This document shows, piece by piece, positions 26,280-34,726 of a DNA stretch of 51,341 nucleotides; position 1 is the first letter of the stretch, and every line of letters begins with the position of its first letter. Under the pieces are notes generated by a model, which was not told the origin of the DNA, ran no database searches, and worked only from the letters and a program-made list of their open reading frames with translations. This DNA comes from a bacterium (lineage in GTDB: Bacteria > Calditrichota > Calditrichia > RBG-13-44-9 > J042), in NCBI GenBank assembly GCA_015485355.1, contig WFTQ01000075.1, forward strand, positions 1 to 51,341, read 5' to 3'. Both the position numbers and the translations under genes were made by a program.

Positions 26280-27824
26280 TTAATTCACTTGGTCGTGTGC
26301 CCGGGAAGGAACGCGCGGTTCCTTCAGGCGCAACCGTTCCGGAATCACATCCCGTCGAAACACGTCCTGTTCGCTCTCCCGACGGCGAATCAGCTCGGCA
26401 CGATCTCCACAAACCAGCACAGAGGCGGGACGAGGTAGGGCATTAAAATTACTCATCGAAACCTCCTGGTATGCCCCGACATCCAGAATGGCCAGGATGT
26501 CCCCGACTTCCACTTCCGGAACAGGAACAATAGGCAACAAGCGGTCCCCATAACAGCTCCGGCCGATGATATCGGCCTTACCGACCAGGGGATGATCCAC
26601 CTTGTTGGCAAACACGTAATCGTGAAGATGATGCTCGTAACGCCCTCCGGTAAACCAGAACTCGGTGGTATCCACGATAATGGAATTCCACTGAATGGGG
26701 CGGGTGATCCGCTTTATGCTTTTAACCGTGGTCAGGTGGATGCCCGCGTTTCCATGAACGGAACGGCCTGGTTCCAGTTGAAGCATCACCCCCGCCACGG
26801 ATACCCCCTGGCGCAACAATTCTTCCCGCAAGGTTCGGGTGCACACATCCGCGTAGTCTTCGATCGAATAGGCCGGGTTCCGATTGGGACGGCTCTCAAA
26901 CATATTGATCAAGCGGGTCAATAGAGGATAACGCACCGATTTACCGGCCATCTTCAGTACGGAAGAGATTCCCTGAAGGGCCGCCAATTGCAGGGGCTGG
27001 GTGTAATCGGTGGCTGCATTGAACGGGTCCCGAGGAATGGGAAAACCGCCACCGATATCGATTTCTTTCGGCTGGAATCCCCCTAAGGCCCGGCAGACCC
27101 GTCCCACTTCTCGGGCGAACCGACGCATCTGTTCTTCCCAGTATTCCAGGGAACGGCTATGCCGCCCATGATGCTGATGAAAGCCGAGCAGCTCTACATT
27201 TTTCATTCGCCATAACCGGGGAGCCACTTCCAGCACCTGGTCATAAGTCAGGCCCCCTTTATACACCAGCGCGGCGATATCGGTGGGCACCATCCCCTCG
27301 GCCACAAAATCGCTACGGCGGGTAAATCCCGGTAAAGGAGGTTTCAGGCGCAGGCGCACCCGGGCCACTTTGTTCAACTCCTTGGCCGCCCGCTCGATAA
27401 CGGCCACTTCCTCCAGGCTGTCGATAGTCAGGCGAACACCGGCGTCAATACATCGGTAAATATGGGCTTCATCCTTAGGAACCCCGTTGACCGAGATGAG
27501 TGATCGATCGAATCCCGCCTCCAGGGCAATGCTCAGTTCCCCTTCGGAATACACATCACAGCCGCAGCCTTCATCCGCCAGAATGCGCTGAATGGCGGGT
27601 ATCCAGTTTGCTTTGGCCGCAGGCAACACTTTCACCGGCCCATCGGGCCATCCTTGCTGAAAGGCCTGCTGAAAACGCCGCACATTCTCCCGTATCTGTT
27701 TTTCCGAAAACACAAACAGGGGAGAACCAAACGCCTTCACCAGTTCAACGGTGTCGCAGGCTTCCACATACAGGTGACCATGGCGGGTGGACAGACAATC
27801 GTTCATTTGCAGAAAAGCGGGCAT
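26280..27824 (-). CDS. PLP-dependent decarboxylase, fold type III (diaminopimelate/ornithine decarboxylase family)
   Basis: 514 residues. The alanine-racemase-like barrel starts near residue 30; PLP lysine in VLPAAKANW. Then DVYSEGEL, VNGVPK, LRLKPPLPG, FHQHHGRHS, EIDIGGGFP, QLEPGRSV and the C-terminal catalytic cysteine region GRSCYGDRL with DVGAYQ and NFNALPRP. The start at 27824 has GAGGAGG upstream. It is about 90 residues longer than typical LysA, with an insertion around 275-340 (between GGGFP and the next barrel strand). Family membership is secure. The substrate (meso-DAP, arginine, ornithine or carboxynorspermidine) is not: the insertion and HHGRHS departures argue against assuming LysA. 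Confidence 0.82.
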   Translation of the reverse strand: MPAFLQMNDCLSTRHGHLYVEACDTVELVKAFGSPLFVFSEKQIRENVRRFQQAFQQGWPDGPVKVLPAAKANWIPAIQRILADEGCGCDVYSEGELSIALEAGFDRSLISVNGVPKDEAHIYRCIDAGVRLTIDSLEEVAVIERAAKELNKVARVRLRLKPPLPGFTRRSDFVAEGMVPTDIAALVYKGGLTYDQVLEVAPRLWRMKNVELLGFHQHHGRHSRSLEYWEEQMRRFAREVGRVCRALGGFQPKEIDIGGGFPIPRDPFNAATDYTQPLQLAALQGISSVLKMAGKSVRYPLLTRLINMFESRPNRNPAYSIEDYADVCTRTLREELLRQGVSVAGVMLQLEPGRSVHGNAGIHLTTVKSIKRITRPIQWNSIIVDTTEFWFTGGRYEHHLHDYVFANKVDHPLVGKADIIGRSCYGDRLLPIVPVPEVEVGDILAILDVGAYQEVSMSNFNALPRPASVLVCGDRAELIRRRESEQDVFRRDVIPERLRLKEPRVPSRAHDQVN

Positions 27825-27851
27825 ATGCTGTCCTCCTCGATTCAATTTCTC

Positions 27852-27882
27852 CAAAGGTAGGAACCCCAATGCGGAAATGCAA
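27852..27882 (-). promoter_or_regulatory. Promoter of the PLP decarboxylase gene
   Basis: Minus strand: TTGCAT (27882-27877), 17-bp spacer, TACCTTTG (27859-27852), an exact TANNTTTG -10. The predicted leader is about 20 bases and contains the GAGGAGG ribosome site. Confidence 0.68.
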
Positions 27883-28017
27883 GACAGGAACCGCCGGCAG
27901 GCGGTGTTCACTCGGTTCCTTCCACAATGGGGTGCCGAGCTCCCCCGCCTCTGCTGCCCGCGAACCGGCAGGCGGTTCAGGAATCCGGGTCACCCCCCGA
28001 TTTTCCGTTAAAAAGGG

Positions 28018-28046
28018 TTGGGAAATTGAGAAAATTCTTATAAATT
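28018..28046 (+). promoter_or_regulatory. Promoter of the DUF5989 gene
   Basis: TTGGGA (28018-28023), 17-bp spacer, TAAATT (28041-28046). The predicted start is about 20 bases before the ATG at 28074. Divergent from the decarboxylase promoter about 140 bases away. Confidence 0.6.
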
Positions 28047-28073
28047 CCCCCCATTGAGGAACAAGGAGGAGCC

Positions 28074-28235
28074 ATGGGCGGCAAAATCCAGCTGTTAAAA
28101 GAATTCTGGGAATACCTGAGAATCCATAAAAAATGGTGGTTAGGGCCTATTATCCTCTTTCTGGTATTGCTGGGGTTTATTATTGTGCTGGTGGAAGGTT
28201 CGGCACTGGCTCCTTTTATTTACACCCTATTTTAA
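28074..28235 (+). CDS. DUF5989 family small membrane protein (53 residues)
   Basis: A short gene with its own promoter and a near-perfect Shine-Dalgarno AGGAGGA (28064-28070). The protein starts MGGKIQLLKEFWEYLRIHKK, continues through one membrane helix (WLGPIILFLVLLGFIIVLV) and ends EGSALAPFIYTLF. The amphipathic LLKEFWEYLR...KK-W start, single helix and invariant GSALAPFIYTLF ending are the DUF5989 (SxtK-like) signature. In other genomes such proteins often accompany carbamoyltransferase or glycosyl clusters. Here it stands alone between the decarboxylase and convergent proline dehydrogenase. Function unknown. Confidence 0.86.
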   Translation: MGGKIQLLKEFWEYLRIHKKWWLGPIILFLVLLGFIIVLVEGSALAPFIYTLF

Positions 28236-28269
28236 AATCGCCGGCGTTTTGATTCGAGGAATCCCCACG

Positions 28270-29184
28270 TTATTGTTTCCGTCCCAAAGTGCGATCCACT
28301 AAATTTTGTAAGATGTATCCCACGATATGGGGATTCTCTTTCAACCGACGGGTGGAATAGGCAAACCATTCGGTCCCGAAGGGGACATAAACCCGCAATT
28401 TGTAGCCGGAATGAATAATAATGCGTCGCAGTTGGGGATCGACGCCCAGAAGCATCTGGAACTCAAATTGATTCTTTTTCAACTGCAGCTGATCGATGAT
28501 GCGTAAGGCTTCCCAGACCAGCTTTTCATCGTGCGTGGCGATGCCCACGTAGCAACCGCTGCCCAGCAGTTTTTCCAGGGCATAGGTAAAATTGCGATTA
28601 ATGATGAACTTATCCTTAAATGCGATTTCCCGCGGTTCAATGTATATACCCTTGCAAATGCGAAGATTGGGTTTGAGGGGAAGCAGATCGTTGATGTCCT
28701 GAATGGTACGGCGTAAGTACGCCTGTAAGACCGTTCCCACATTGGTATATTCCCGGCGCAACCGGCGATAAATATCCAGGGTGGCGGTGGTACAGGTGGA
28801 ATCTTCCATGTCGATACGAACAAAATTGCGGTATTTTACGGCTTCTTGCACCAGCCGAAGAACGTTTTGATAACAGAATTCTTTGTCGATCTTGAGGCCC
28901 AATTGAGTCAATTTAATGGAAATGTTGGCATCCAGGTTTTCTTCTTTTATGGCCTGAAGCACCCCGATGTAATTATCCAGCGCCGCCAGGGCCCGGGATT
29001 TATCGGTCACTGCTTCCCCCAGCACGTCGATGGTCGCACAGGCTCCTTCGGCCATCAAATCCTTGACCACCCGAACGGCGTCGCTAAGTCGGTCTCCAGC
29101 AATATACGGACGGGAAAAAAAACCTACGATGGGCCGGGGAAAGATCGGCAGGCATATGGATATCAGTTTATTGAATAATCCCAT
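28270..29184 (-). CDS. Proline dehydrogenase (monofunctional)
   Basis: FAD-dependent oxidation of proline to pyrroline-5-carboxylate at the membrane face. 304 residues. The start at 29184 has AGGAG eight bases upstream; the longer frame passes through the promoter and is rejected. TIM-barrel motifs: VDVLGEAVTDK-type segment IDVLGEAVT, NISIKLTQLGL, VRIDMEDS, VGTVLQAYLRR, LRICKGIYIEP and GIATHDEKLV, then the C-terminal YVPFGTEWFAYSTRRLKENP. Both conserved arginines are present. The P5C dehydrogenase partner is not in the window. This fits the amino-acid catabolism suggested by gdhA and pepP. Confidence 0.93.
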   Translation of the reverse strand: MGLFNKLISICLPIFPRPIVGFFSRPYIAGDRLSDAVRVVKDLMAEGACATIDVLGEAVTDKSRALAALDNYIGVLQAIKEENLDANISIKLTQLGLKIDKEFCYQNVLRLVQEAVKYRNFVRIDMEDSTCTTATLDIYRRLRREYTNVGTVLQAYLRRTIQDINDLLPLKPNLRICKGIYIEPREIAFKDKFIINRNFTYALEKLLGSGCYVGIATHDEKLVWEALRIIDQLQLKKNQFEFQMLLGVDPQLRRIIIHSGYKLRVYVPFGTEWFAYSTRRLKENPHIVGYILQNLVDRTLGRKQ

Positions 29185-29214
29185 GGTCAGCTCCTGGATT
29201 CGCTTCCGGGAAAA

Positions 29215-29243
29215 AATATATTGGTTCGTGAAATTTTTGTCAA
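29215..29243 (-). promoter_or_regulatory. Promoter of proline dehydrogenase
   Basis: Minus strand: TTGACA (29243-29238), 17-bp spacer, TATATT (29220-29215) with further Ts. Near-consensus sigma-70 spacing; predicted leader about 25 bases. Confidence 0.8.
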
Positions 29244-29363
29244 ACAAATAAAAAATTGCCCCCGCGGGATTTTATTTTCTCCATGAAAAATTGAACCCCA
29301 TCATATATATTTTAACCCGGTATGAAATGCAGCGGCAGGAAAACAAAAGACGGGGATCCATCC

Positions 29364-29936
29364 ATGAGGTTACGCGCTACCCCAACTGAAATCCCCGAGG
29401 TCCTCCTCATCGAACCGATCGTCTTTGCCGACAATCGGGGATTTTTTCTGGAAACCTACCATCAAAAAAAGTATCCAGCATTGGGAATCCCGGAGGTTTT
29501 TAAACAGGATAATCATTCTCATTCCCAAAAAGGCGTGCTACGCGGGCTGCACTATCAATTGCGATATCCCCAGGGTAAATTGATTTATGTTTCTCATGGA
29601 AAGATTTTTGACGTAGCGGTGGATATCCGAAGGGGATCTCCCACCTTCGGGAAATGGGTGGGGCGGGTCCTGTCTGCAGATAACCACCACCAGTTGTATA
29701 TCCCGGAGGGTTTCGCCCACGGCTTCTACGTCCTGAGTGACTGGGCCGACGTTATCTACAAATGCACCGAGTTCTATGCACCCGAAGACGATTTTGGCAT
29801 CCTCTGGTCGGATTCTACCATTGGAATCGACTGGCCCCTGGAAGGCCTACCCATTTTATCCCCCAAAGACGAACAATTGCCACCCTTAAAGGAAATTCCC
29901 CGGCAACGCCTCCCGGTTTATTCCCCCAGGCCCTGA
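29364..29936 (+). CDS. rfbC: dTDP-4-dehydrorhamnose 3,5-epimerase
   Basis: Third enzyme of dTDP-L-rhamnose synthesis for surface polysaccharide. 190 residues, cupin fold: EPIVFADNRGFFLETY, FKQDNHSHSQKGVLRGLHYQ (catalytic histidine in GLHYQ), KLIYVSHGKIFDVAVDIR, YIPEGFAHGFYVLSD and ATVIYKCTEFY-like DVIYKCTEFYAPE. The start at 29364 is chosen over the ATG at 29322 because the extra 14 residues are not family-like and GGGGAT lies just upstream. No rfbA, rfbB or rfbD is adjacent, so the pathway is scattered or the enzyme serves another deoxysugar. Confidence 0.93.
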   Translation: MRLRATPTEIPEVLLIEPIVFADNRGFFLETYHQKKYPALGIPEVFKQDNHSHSQKGVLRGLHYQLRYPQGKLIYVSHGKIFDVAVDIRRGSPTFGKWVGRVLSADNHHQLYIPEGFAHGFYVLSDWADVIYKCTEFYAPEDDFGILWSDSTIGIDWPLEGLPILSPKDEQLPPLKEIPRQRLPVYSPRP

Positions 29937-30208
29937 GAGAATCCGGCGAATGCCCACCTCCCTCATTTCTTCCGCCCGATCCCGGTTTTCCGAAACCTTA
30001 TCGATTTAAAAAGCGACCCTGTATGATGAATACCCGCTTAACATCCACCCCAAAAAACGCATCATGTTTCCGACCCAATTCAACAAAAATCATCCAACCG
30101 AGCGATAGATCAACCATAACGCCGGGCTTTTAAACATCGATCGAAGCGTTGCATACCCCGGGAACCTTTCGAATTCCATGAACAACACCTCAAAACGAGG
30201 CGCTCTCC

Positions 30209-31231
30209 CTATTCTTCCGGCACTAAAATAACTTTTCCCAGATTCTGACGAGATTCGATGTATTGATGAGCCTCTGCAGCCCGGGCAAAAGGGAAAGTAC
30301 GATCCACATGGGGACGCACCCACCCCTCCCGTACTCCGTCCACAATCGCCTGCAACCAGCCCCGCACCTTTTCGCTTTCATTCCAGAGGTGCCCTAAGTT
30401 CACTCCGAATACTCCCCGATTCCTATTCATCAAGCCAATAGGATGGAAAAAAGGCATTTGCAGAGCGATTTTCAGCAAATTCCATTTTCGATTTCCCTTC
30501 TGCTCCGTTGCGGCGGAAATGCCGAACACGCCCAGCCGACCGGTGGCGCGAAGCACCTGGTAACTCTTCCTGAACGACTTGCCACCAATGGGATCGATTG
30601 CCAGTTCCACTCCCTTCCCCTCGGTCAACCGAAACACCTCCTCCACCCAGTCCTGTTTCCGATAATCGACGGCCGCATCCAGGCCCCGCTGCGTTAAAAA
30701 GCGGTGTTTATGGGCACTGGCGGTTCCAATGGTGCGGGCACCGATACGTTTGGCGATATCCAGAGCGGCCAATCCGACCCCACCCCCCGCATTATGAATC
30801 AACAGGGTATCCCCGGCGGTTAAACCGCCCATAACCACCACCAGTTGATAGGCGGTTAAATAATTTACCGGCAGGGCCGCCGCCTCGGGAAAGCCTAAGG
30901 TCGCGGGAATTTCCCGAATAAAGGAAGCATCCACAATCACCGAATGGCTGTACCCACCAAAGCGCGTGAGGGCCAGCACCCTTTTCCCCATCCAGTCCGA
31001 GGATACCTCCGCTCCCACCGCATCGACCACACCCGCCACTTCGTAACCCACCACACAAGGCGGTTTCGGTGCATCCGGATAGAGCCCCTTCCGGGCTAAA
31101 ATATCGGCAAAATTAATTCCGCTGGCCTTTACCCGTATGCGTACCTGTCCCCTGGAAGGCTGCATATCGGGAACCTCACGAAGACGCAATACCTCCGGCG
31201 GACCATAGCGGGAAATTTCTATTTGGATCAT
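30209..31231 (-). CDS. Zinc-independent quinone oxidoreductase (MDR superfamily)
   Basis: NAD(P)H-dependent reductase of the QOR/VAT-1-like branch of medium-chain dehydrogenases. 340 residues: GroES-like domain 1-120 (GQVRIRVKASGINFADILARKGLYP, VVGYEVAGVVDAVG), then a Rossmann domain with LLIHNAGGGVGLAALDIAK (AxxGxGG nucleotide motif) and the C-terminal lobe. The zinc-binding cysteines of alcohol dehydrogenases are absent. The ATG overlaps the upstream membrane-protein stop (ATGA), so the two are co-translated. Substrate unknown. Confidence 0.9.
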   Translation of the reverse strand: MIQIEISRYGPPEVLRLREVPDMQPSRGQVRIRVKASGINFADILARKGLYPDAPKPPCVVGYEVAGVVDAVGAEVSSDWMGKRVLALTRFGGYSHSVIVDASFIREIPATLGFPEAAALPVNYLTAYQLVVVMGGLTAGDTLLIHNAGGGVGLAALDIAKRIGARTIGTASAHKHRFLTQRGLDAAVDYRKQDWVEEVFRLTEGKGVELAIDPIGGKSFRKSYQVLRATGRLGVFGISAATEQKGNRKWNLLKIALQMPFFHPIGLMNRNRGVFGVNLGHLWNESEKVRGWLQAIVDGVREGWVRPHVDRTFPFARAAEAHQYIESRQNLGKVILVPEE

Positions 31232-32196
31232 CCAATTTCCTCCGGCGATTGGTTAGACGAAGTTTTATACAACCCCTCGTAAAGCGCAACTTGACTACTG
31301 TAAAACCAGACCCGTAAACACATCCGCAGAATGATATACAACTGGCCCAGCAGGAAGGCGGCCCAGATCTCCCCGGCACTGGACGCCCCTGCTCCGGGGG
31401 CCACCATCCAGTAGATGAGGATCATCAGGGTCGAGGTGATACCCAATAAATAATACAACCCCATGGTTTTGAGCGGATGTTTAAGAACCAACCCGAAAGC
31501 TTCCACCGGAGCAAGCGGCACCATGCGCAGATTCCGATCTACAATAATGATTTTGCTGTAATCAAAAACCATGTTTACCCACCACACCAGGAACCAGACC
31601 GCGCCGTACTTGCCCAGGGTAAGGAAGAAAACAATGCGCTCGTCGGTCGTATCTCGGGTCAGGCCACGGATCCATCCCGAAAGGAAATCCAGAAAAACCC
31701 CTAATAACAGATAGTAAACCATACCGGCCAATATTGCGAGCAGGACCAAGCGACCCAAAAATCCGGCGGCCGCTTGCAAGAAGTCGGGCGTTTGCGCCCG
31801 GGACAGAAAGCGAGAGATGAATCCAGCAGAAAAGAAAGTCCACAGCAGAAGATACAGAAGCCCCAGACCCAAAAAGATTCCTTCACCTTCGAACAACCTG
31901 CCCTGGAGAAAATCATTTAAATTTTCGAAAACCGCGCCGATGCCCACCACGGCCGGGTGAAAGGTCCGGGCCAATCCCTGGGCCGTGGCCGAAAAACTCC
32001 CATACCAAAGGCTATCGAAACCCTGCACTAAATTTTCCGCGGCCCGGCTGTTTCCCAGACTCCGATAAATCGCCCGGCCAACCACGGAACCCAGGGCTAA
32101 GGCCAGCATCAGATTAACGGCATACAGTCCCAATATGTATCGCTTAACCCGCCAGAGCCCCAACACTCCCTGAAAATATGCTCGAAGCGGTTTCAT
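31228..32196 (-). CDS. Polytopic membrane protein, unknown function
   Basis: 322 residues with about six hydrophobic segments (roughly 20-45, 105-130, 145-175, 195-215, 240-265, 280-300). The N-terminus MKPLRAYFQGVLGLWRVKRYILGLYAVN puts basic residues before the first helix. Large loops carry LFEGEGIF and SGWIRGLTRDTTDERI. I recognise no specific family; the layout resembles multi-pass proteins grouped as uncharacterised in this phylum. AGAGGGTGAG precedes the ATG. It lies 63 bases downstream of the M1 peptidase gene and is coupled to the oxidoreductase. Confidence 0.72.
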   Translation of the reverse strand: MKPLRAYFQGVLGLWRVKRYILGLYAVNLMLALALGSVVGRAIYRSLGNSRAAENLVQGFDSLWYGSFSATAQGLARTFHPAVVGIGAVFENLNDFLQGRLFEGEGIFLGLGLLYLLLWTFFSAGFISRFLSRAQTPDFLQAAAGFLGRLVLLAILAGMVYYLLLGVFLDFLSGWIRGLTRDTTDERIVFFLTLGKYGAVWFLVWWVNMVFDYSKIIIVDRNLRMVPLAPVEAFGLVLKHPLKTMGLYYLLGITSTLMILIYWMVAPGAGASSAGEIWAAFLLGQLYIILRMCLRVWFYSSQVALYEGLYKTSSNQSPEEIG

Positions 32197-32259
32197 CGTC
32201 TCACCCTCTCTGGTTTTTTACCGAAAAACATTCATGGATCCGGAACAACTGCCCGGCAC

Positions 32260-34290
32260 CTAATGAAAGAAAGCCATCAATTCCAGTTTGTGCTGGAACC
32301 AGATCATCCATTTGGAAGCCCATTTCCAGCCGGCCAATCGGGCGGGCGCATTTCGTTTCCAGCTGTTGTTGGTACGATTGACGTCCAGCACCAGAACCCG
32401 GCGAGGATCGACCTCCACCGATTCCACTTTTTCCGGCCGAATATACTCGAAACGGACCCAACGATCCCTGCCATCCCATCGTTCCAACACCGTATCGCCT
32501 CCGGCAAAAGTCACTCTCACCTCCACAGGGAAGGTCGCTTCGCCCCAGCGCCGAACATACACCAGGTTCCGATAAAGTTTCCCGACCGCCGTGTCCCTGG
32601 GAGTTGTATCCCGGGCGACCTGCGATATGGGGACGAAGTCGCCATTGTTCTGGAGCAGCCCCTTGGTCGGCTCGAAAGGCATGGACAGCACCCTTCCCAC
32701 GGCATAGTCAAACACATTAGACCCATAATAGGCCTGTTCAAAAAACCAGTCCATATTCCGTTCCGATATCTCGTTGACCACCTGGAAAAAATCCCGGGGT
32801 CGGGGATGGTTAAACTGCCAGCGCTGGTAAAAAGTGGCCAGGATTTTACGGAAGGTATCCCATCCCAGATAATTTTCCAGGGTGCGCAACATCAAGGCCG
32901 GTTTGTTATAAGAGTTGACCCGATACGATCCCGGGCCATATCGATAACTGGGCCGGGCCATGGGATCACGCTTCAGGGGAGAGCGGAATCCATCGTAGAT
33001 GTCGGCGCCGTCGAAGCGTTCGTTTAGTACCACGTCGGGAAACAAGACGGGAATGAAACCTTCCAGATACCATCGCTGCAGAATGGGGGGCGGAAGCGCC
33101 ACGGACATGACCCGCGACTGCGAGTAGGTATTGAATCCCTCGTCTATCCAGGCATGCTCAAATTCGTTGTTTCCCACCACCCCGTACCAGAATTGATGTC
33201 CGGCTTCGTGAATCGTCACGCTCTCGGGCTGCCGCGTCCGCGAGGTGGATAACCACCGACTACCGCCGGTGAACAAGGTGGGATATTCCATCCCTCCCGA
33301 ACGGGATTGATAGGCGGGATCGACGATGGTCAGATGATCATAAGGGTAGGCCCCGAACCATCCCCCATAATAGCGCAAGGCAAGCTTGGTCGCTTCAAAA
33401 TAGCGTTCTTTTTTACCCCGATTGTAGGGCTGGAGCAATAAGCGTAAATCCACCGGGGGTAGACCGGGTTCTTCGAAGCGATCGGTATACACCAGGAAGT
33501 GGGGGCTGGTTGTCCAGACAAAATCGTGGACATCTTCCTGATAAAAGCGATGGGTGGTGGTACCATCGCCATTCTCTGTGGTCTCGATTTCCCTGCCGGT
33601 GGCCCCCACGACCCAGCCGGTTGGCAAGGTCAATCGCACATCGTAGACGCCGTAATCGGCAAAAAACTCCGTCTGAATAAACTGATGACAATTCCAGGTG
33701 CCATCTTCCTGAAAAACCCCGATCTTAGGAAACCACTGAGCGATAAAATAATAATCTCCCACCACACCGGTCCGAGCAAAGGGTCGGGGGACTTTCGATA
33801 CCCATTCAATGGCGATCCGCACAGTATCCCCGGGAAAAACCGGTTGCGGAAGGGGCACCCGTAAGACGGTACGATCGTGAGGATTCCCATCATCCGGCTG
33901 GATATAGGCCATTCCCGCGGTCAAATCCAGAGGCGGTTCCCTCAACAATTGAATGGACTGCACCTTACAATATCCCCAATCCCCCTCCTCCAGTGACTCC
34001 AGTGCCCGGGCGAAATAGCGGGAAGAACTTAACCAGGAACTGCGATCGTTCATCCAGGCATTGTAATACAGATGAAACCGCAGCTCCCTTGCCGGGTGCA
34101 TGGTGGTGTTGATCCAGGTCAGCACCTCCCTGCCATAGATGGTTTTTTGAGCAACGTCCAGACGGACATCCATTTGATAATTGGCAATGCGCTGGCTCAA
34201 GGGTACCGCGGCCATGGAAGCCCTCGGCATTGCCAGGCAAATCCCCATCGTCCCCAACCCCAAGAGTAACCGTCGAAAACGAGCGTTCAT
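32260..34290 (-). CDS. M1 family metallopeptidase, exported
   Basis: Zinc aminopeptidase-like protein. Signal peptide 1-27 (FRRLLLGLGTMGICLAMPRASMAA). The N-terminal beta-saddle domain runs to about 250. The catalytic domain has the substrate-anchor motif GGMEYP (332-337) and HEAGH at 361-365, with E384 (WIDEGFN) as third ligand: a complete HExxH-x18-E site. The C-terminal ~250 residues are helical. At 676 residues it belongs to the Bacteroidetes-group secreted M1 peptidases rather than PepN. GGAGG lies six bases before the ATG. It heads a three-gene operon with the membrane protein and oxidoreductase. Confidence 0.92.
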   Translation of the reverse strand: MNARFRRLLLGLGTMGICLAMPRASMAAVPLSQRIANYQMDVRLDVAQKTIYGREVLTWINTTMHPARELRFHLYYNAWMNDRSSWLSSSRYFARALESLEEGDWGYCKVQSIQLLREPPLDLTAGMAYIQPDDGNPHDRTVLRVPLPQPVFPGDTVRIAIEWVSKVPRPFARTGVVGDYYFIAQWFPKIGVFQEDGTWNCHQFIQTEFFADYGVYDVRLTLPTGWVVGATGREIETTENGDGTTTHRFYQEDVHDFVWTTSPHFLVYTDRFEEPGLPPVDLRLLLQPYNRGKKERYFEATKLALRYYGGWFGAYPYDHLTIVDPAYQSRSGGMEYPTLFTGGSRWLSTSRTRQPESVTIHEAGHQFWYGVVGNNEFEHAWIDEGFNTYSQSRVMSVALPPPILQRWYLEGFIPVLFPDVVLNERFDGADIYDGFRSPLKRDPMARPSYRYGPGSYRVNSYNKPALMLRTLENYLGWDTFRKILATFYQRWQFNHPRPRDFFQVVNEISERNMDWFFEQAYYGSNVFDYAVGRVLSMPFEPTKGLLQNNGDFVPISQVARDTTPRDTAVGKLYRNLVYVRRWGEATFPVEVRVTFAGGDTVLERWDGRDRWVRFEYIRPEKVESVEVDPRRVLVLDVNRTNNSWKRNAPARLAGWKWASKWMIWFQHKLELMAFFH

Positions 34291-34342
34291 AAAATCCTCC
34301 CCGGTTACCTATCATCATGGCAACGATTTTTCCGCTAAATCA

Positions 34343-34373
34343 CAAAGATAGGGCACCGAGGTGTAAAATCCAA
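34343..34373 (-). promoter_or_regulatory. Promoter of the M1 peptidase operon
   Basis: Minus strand: TTGGAT (34373-34368), 17-bp spacer, TATCTTTG (34350-34343), an exact TANNTTTG. Predicted leader about 45 bases. Confidence 0.68.
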
Positions 34374-34571
34374 GATACGGGCGGGTACAATTTGTAATCC
34401 CTTCCGGGATCGTTGGATCATGCTTCAATCCCCAGGGAACATTTTCACCCCCTGGCGCCAAAACCAGAGGCGCGGGAACATCCTTCCCGGCCTGATGATC
34501 AGGGTCGAATACCTGCAGAACCCGTCACCGGGCCGGTTGCAAAAAAGTATCAATTTTAGTCAAATAACAAT

Positions 34572-34600
34572 TTGAATCTCCCCCATCCGCATTCTAAATT
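34572..34600 (+). promoter_or_regulatory. Promoter of the NagB–PIG-L fusion gene
   Basis: TTGAAT (34572-34577), 17-bp spacer, TAAATT followed by G (34595-34600). Predicted leader about 120 bases. Confidence 0.55.
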
Positions 34601-34726
34601 GAGGTTCCAACAAATCGCTAAACGAGGATCCATGTTGATCGCCTGATCGGCAAAATTGTCTGTTCAAACGACGGGGGATTACCAGGAACTCTTTGTGAGC
34701 ACCAACCCGTAATTCGGGACCTGTTC

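Larger units (their letters stand above)
34291..34726. other. 436-bp divergent intergenic region M1 peptidase–NagB/PIG-L fusion
   Basis: No gene. It contains the M1 promoter on the minus strand (34343-34373) and the fusion-gene promoter on the plus strand (34572-34600), about 200 bases apart. A second AT-rich stretch at 34541-34575 has TACTTTTTT on the minus strand but with wrong -35 spacing. Confidence 0.7.

Noticed and set aside
34541-34570. Second minus-strand promoter (TTGTTA, TACTTTTTT) upstream of the M1 peptidase
   Set aside because: The spacer is only 15 bp, whereas the nearer TTGGAT-N17-TATCTTTG at 34343-34373 fits exactly.
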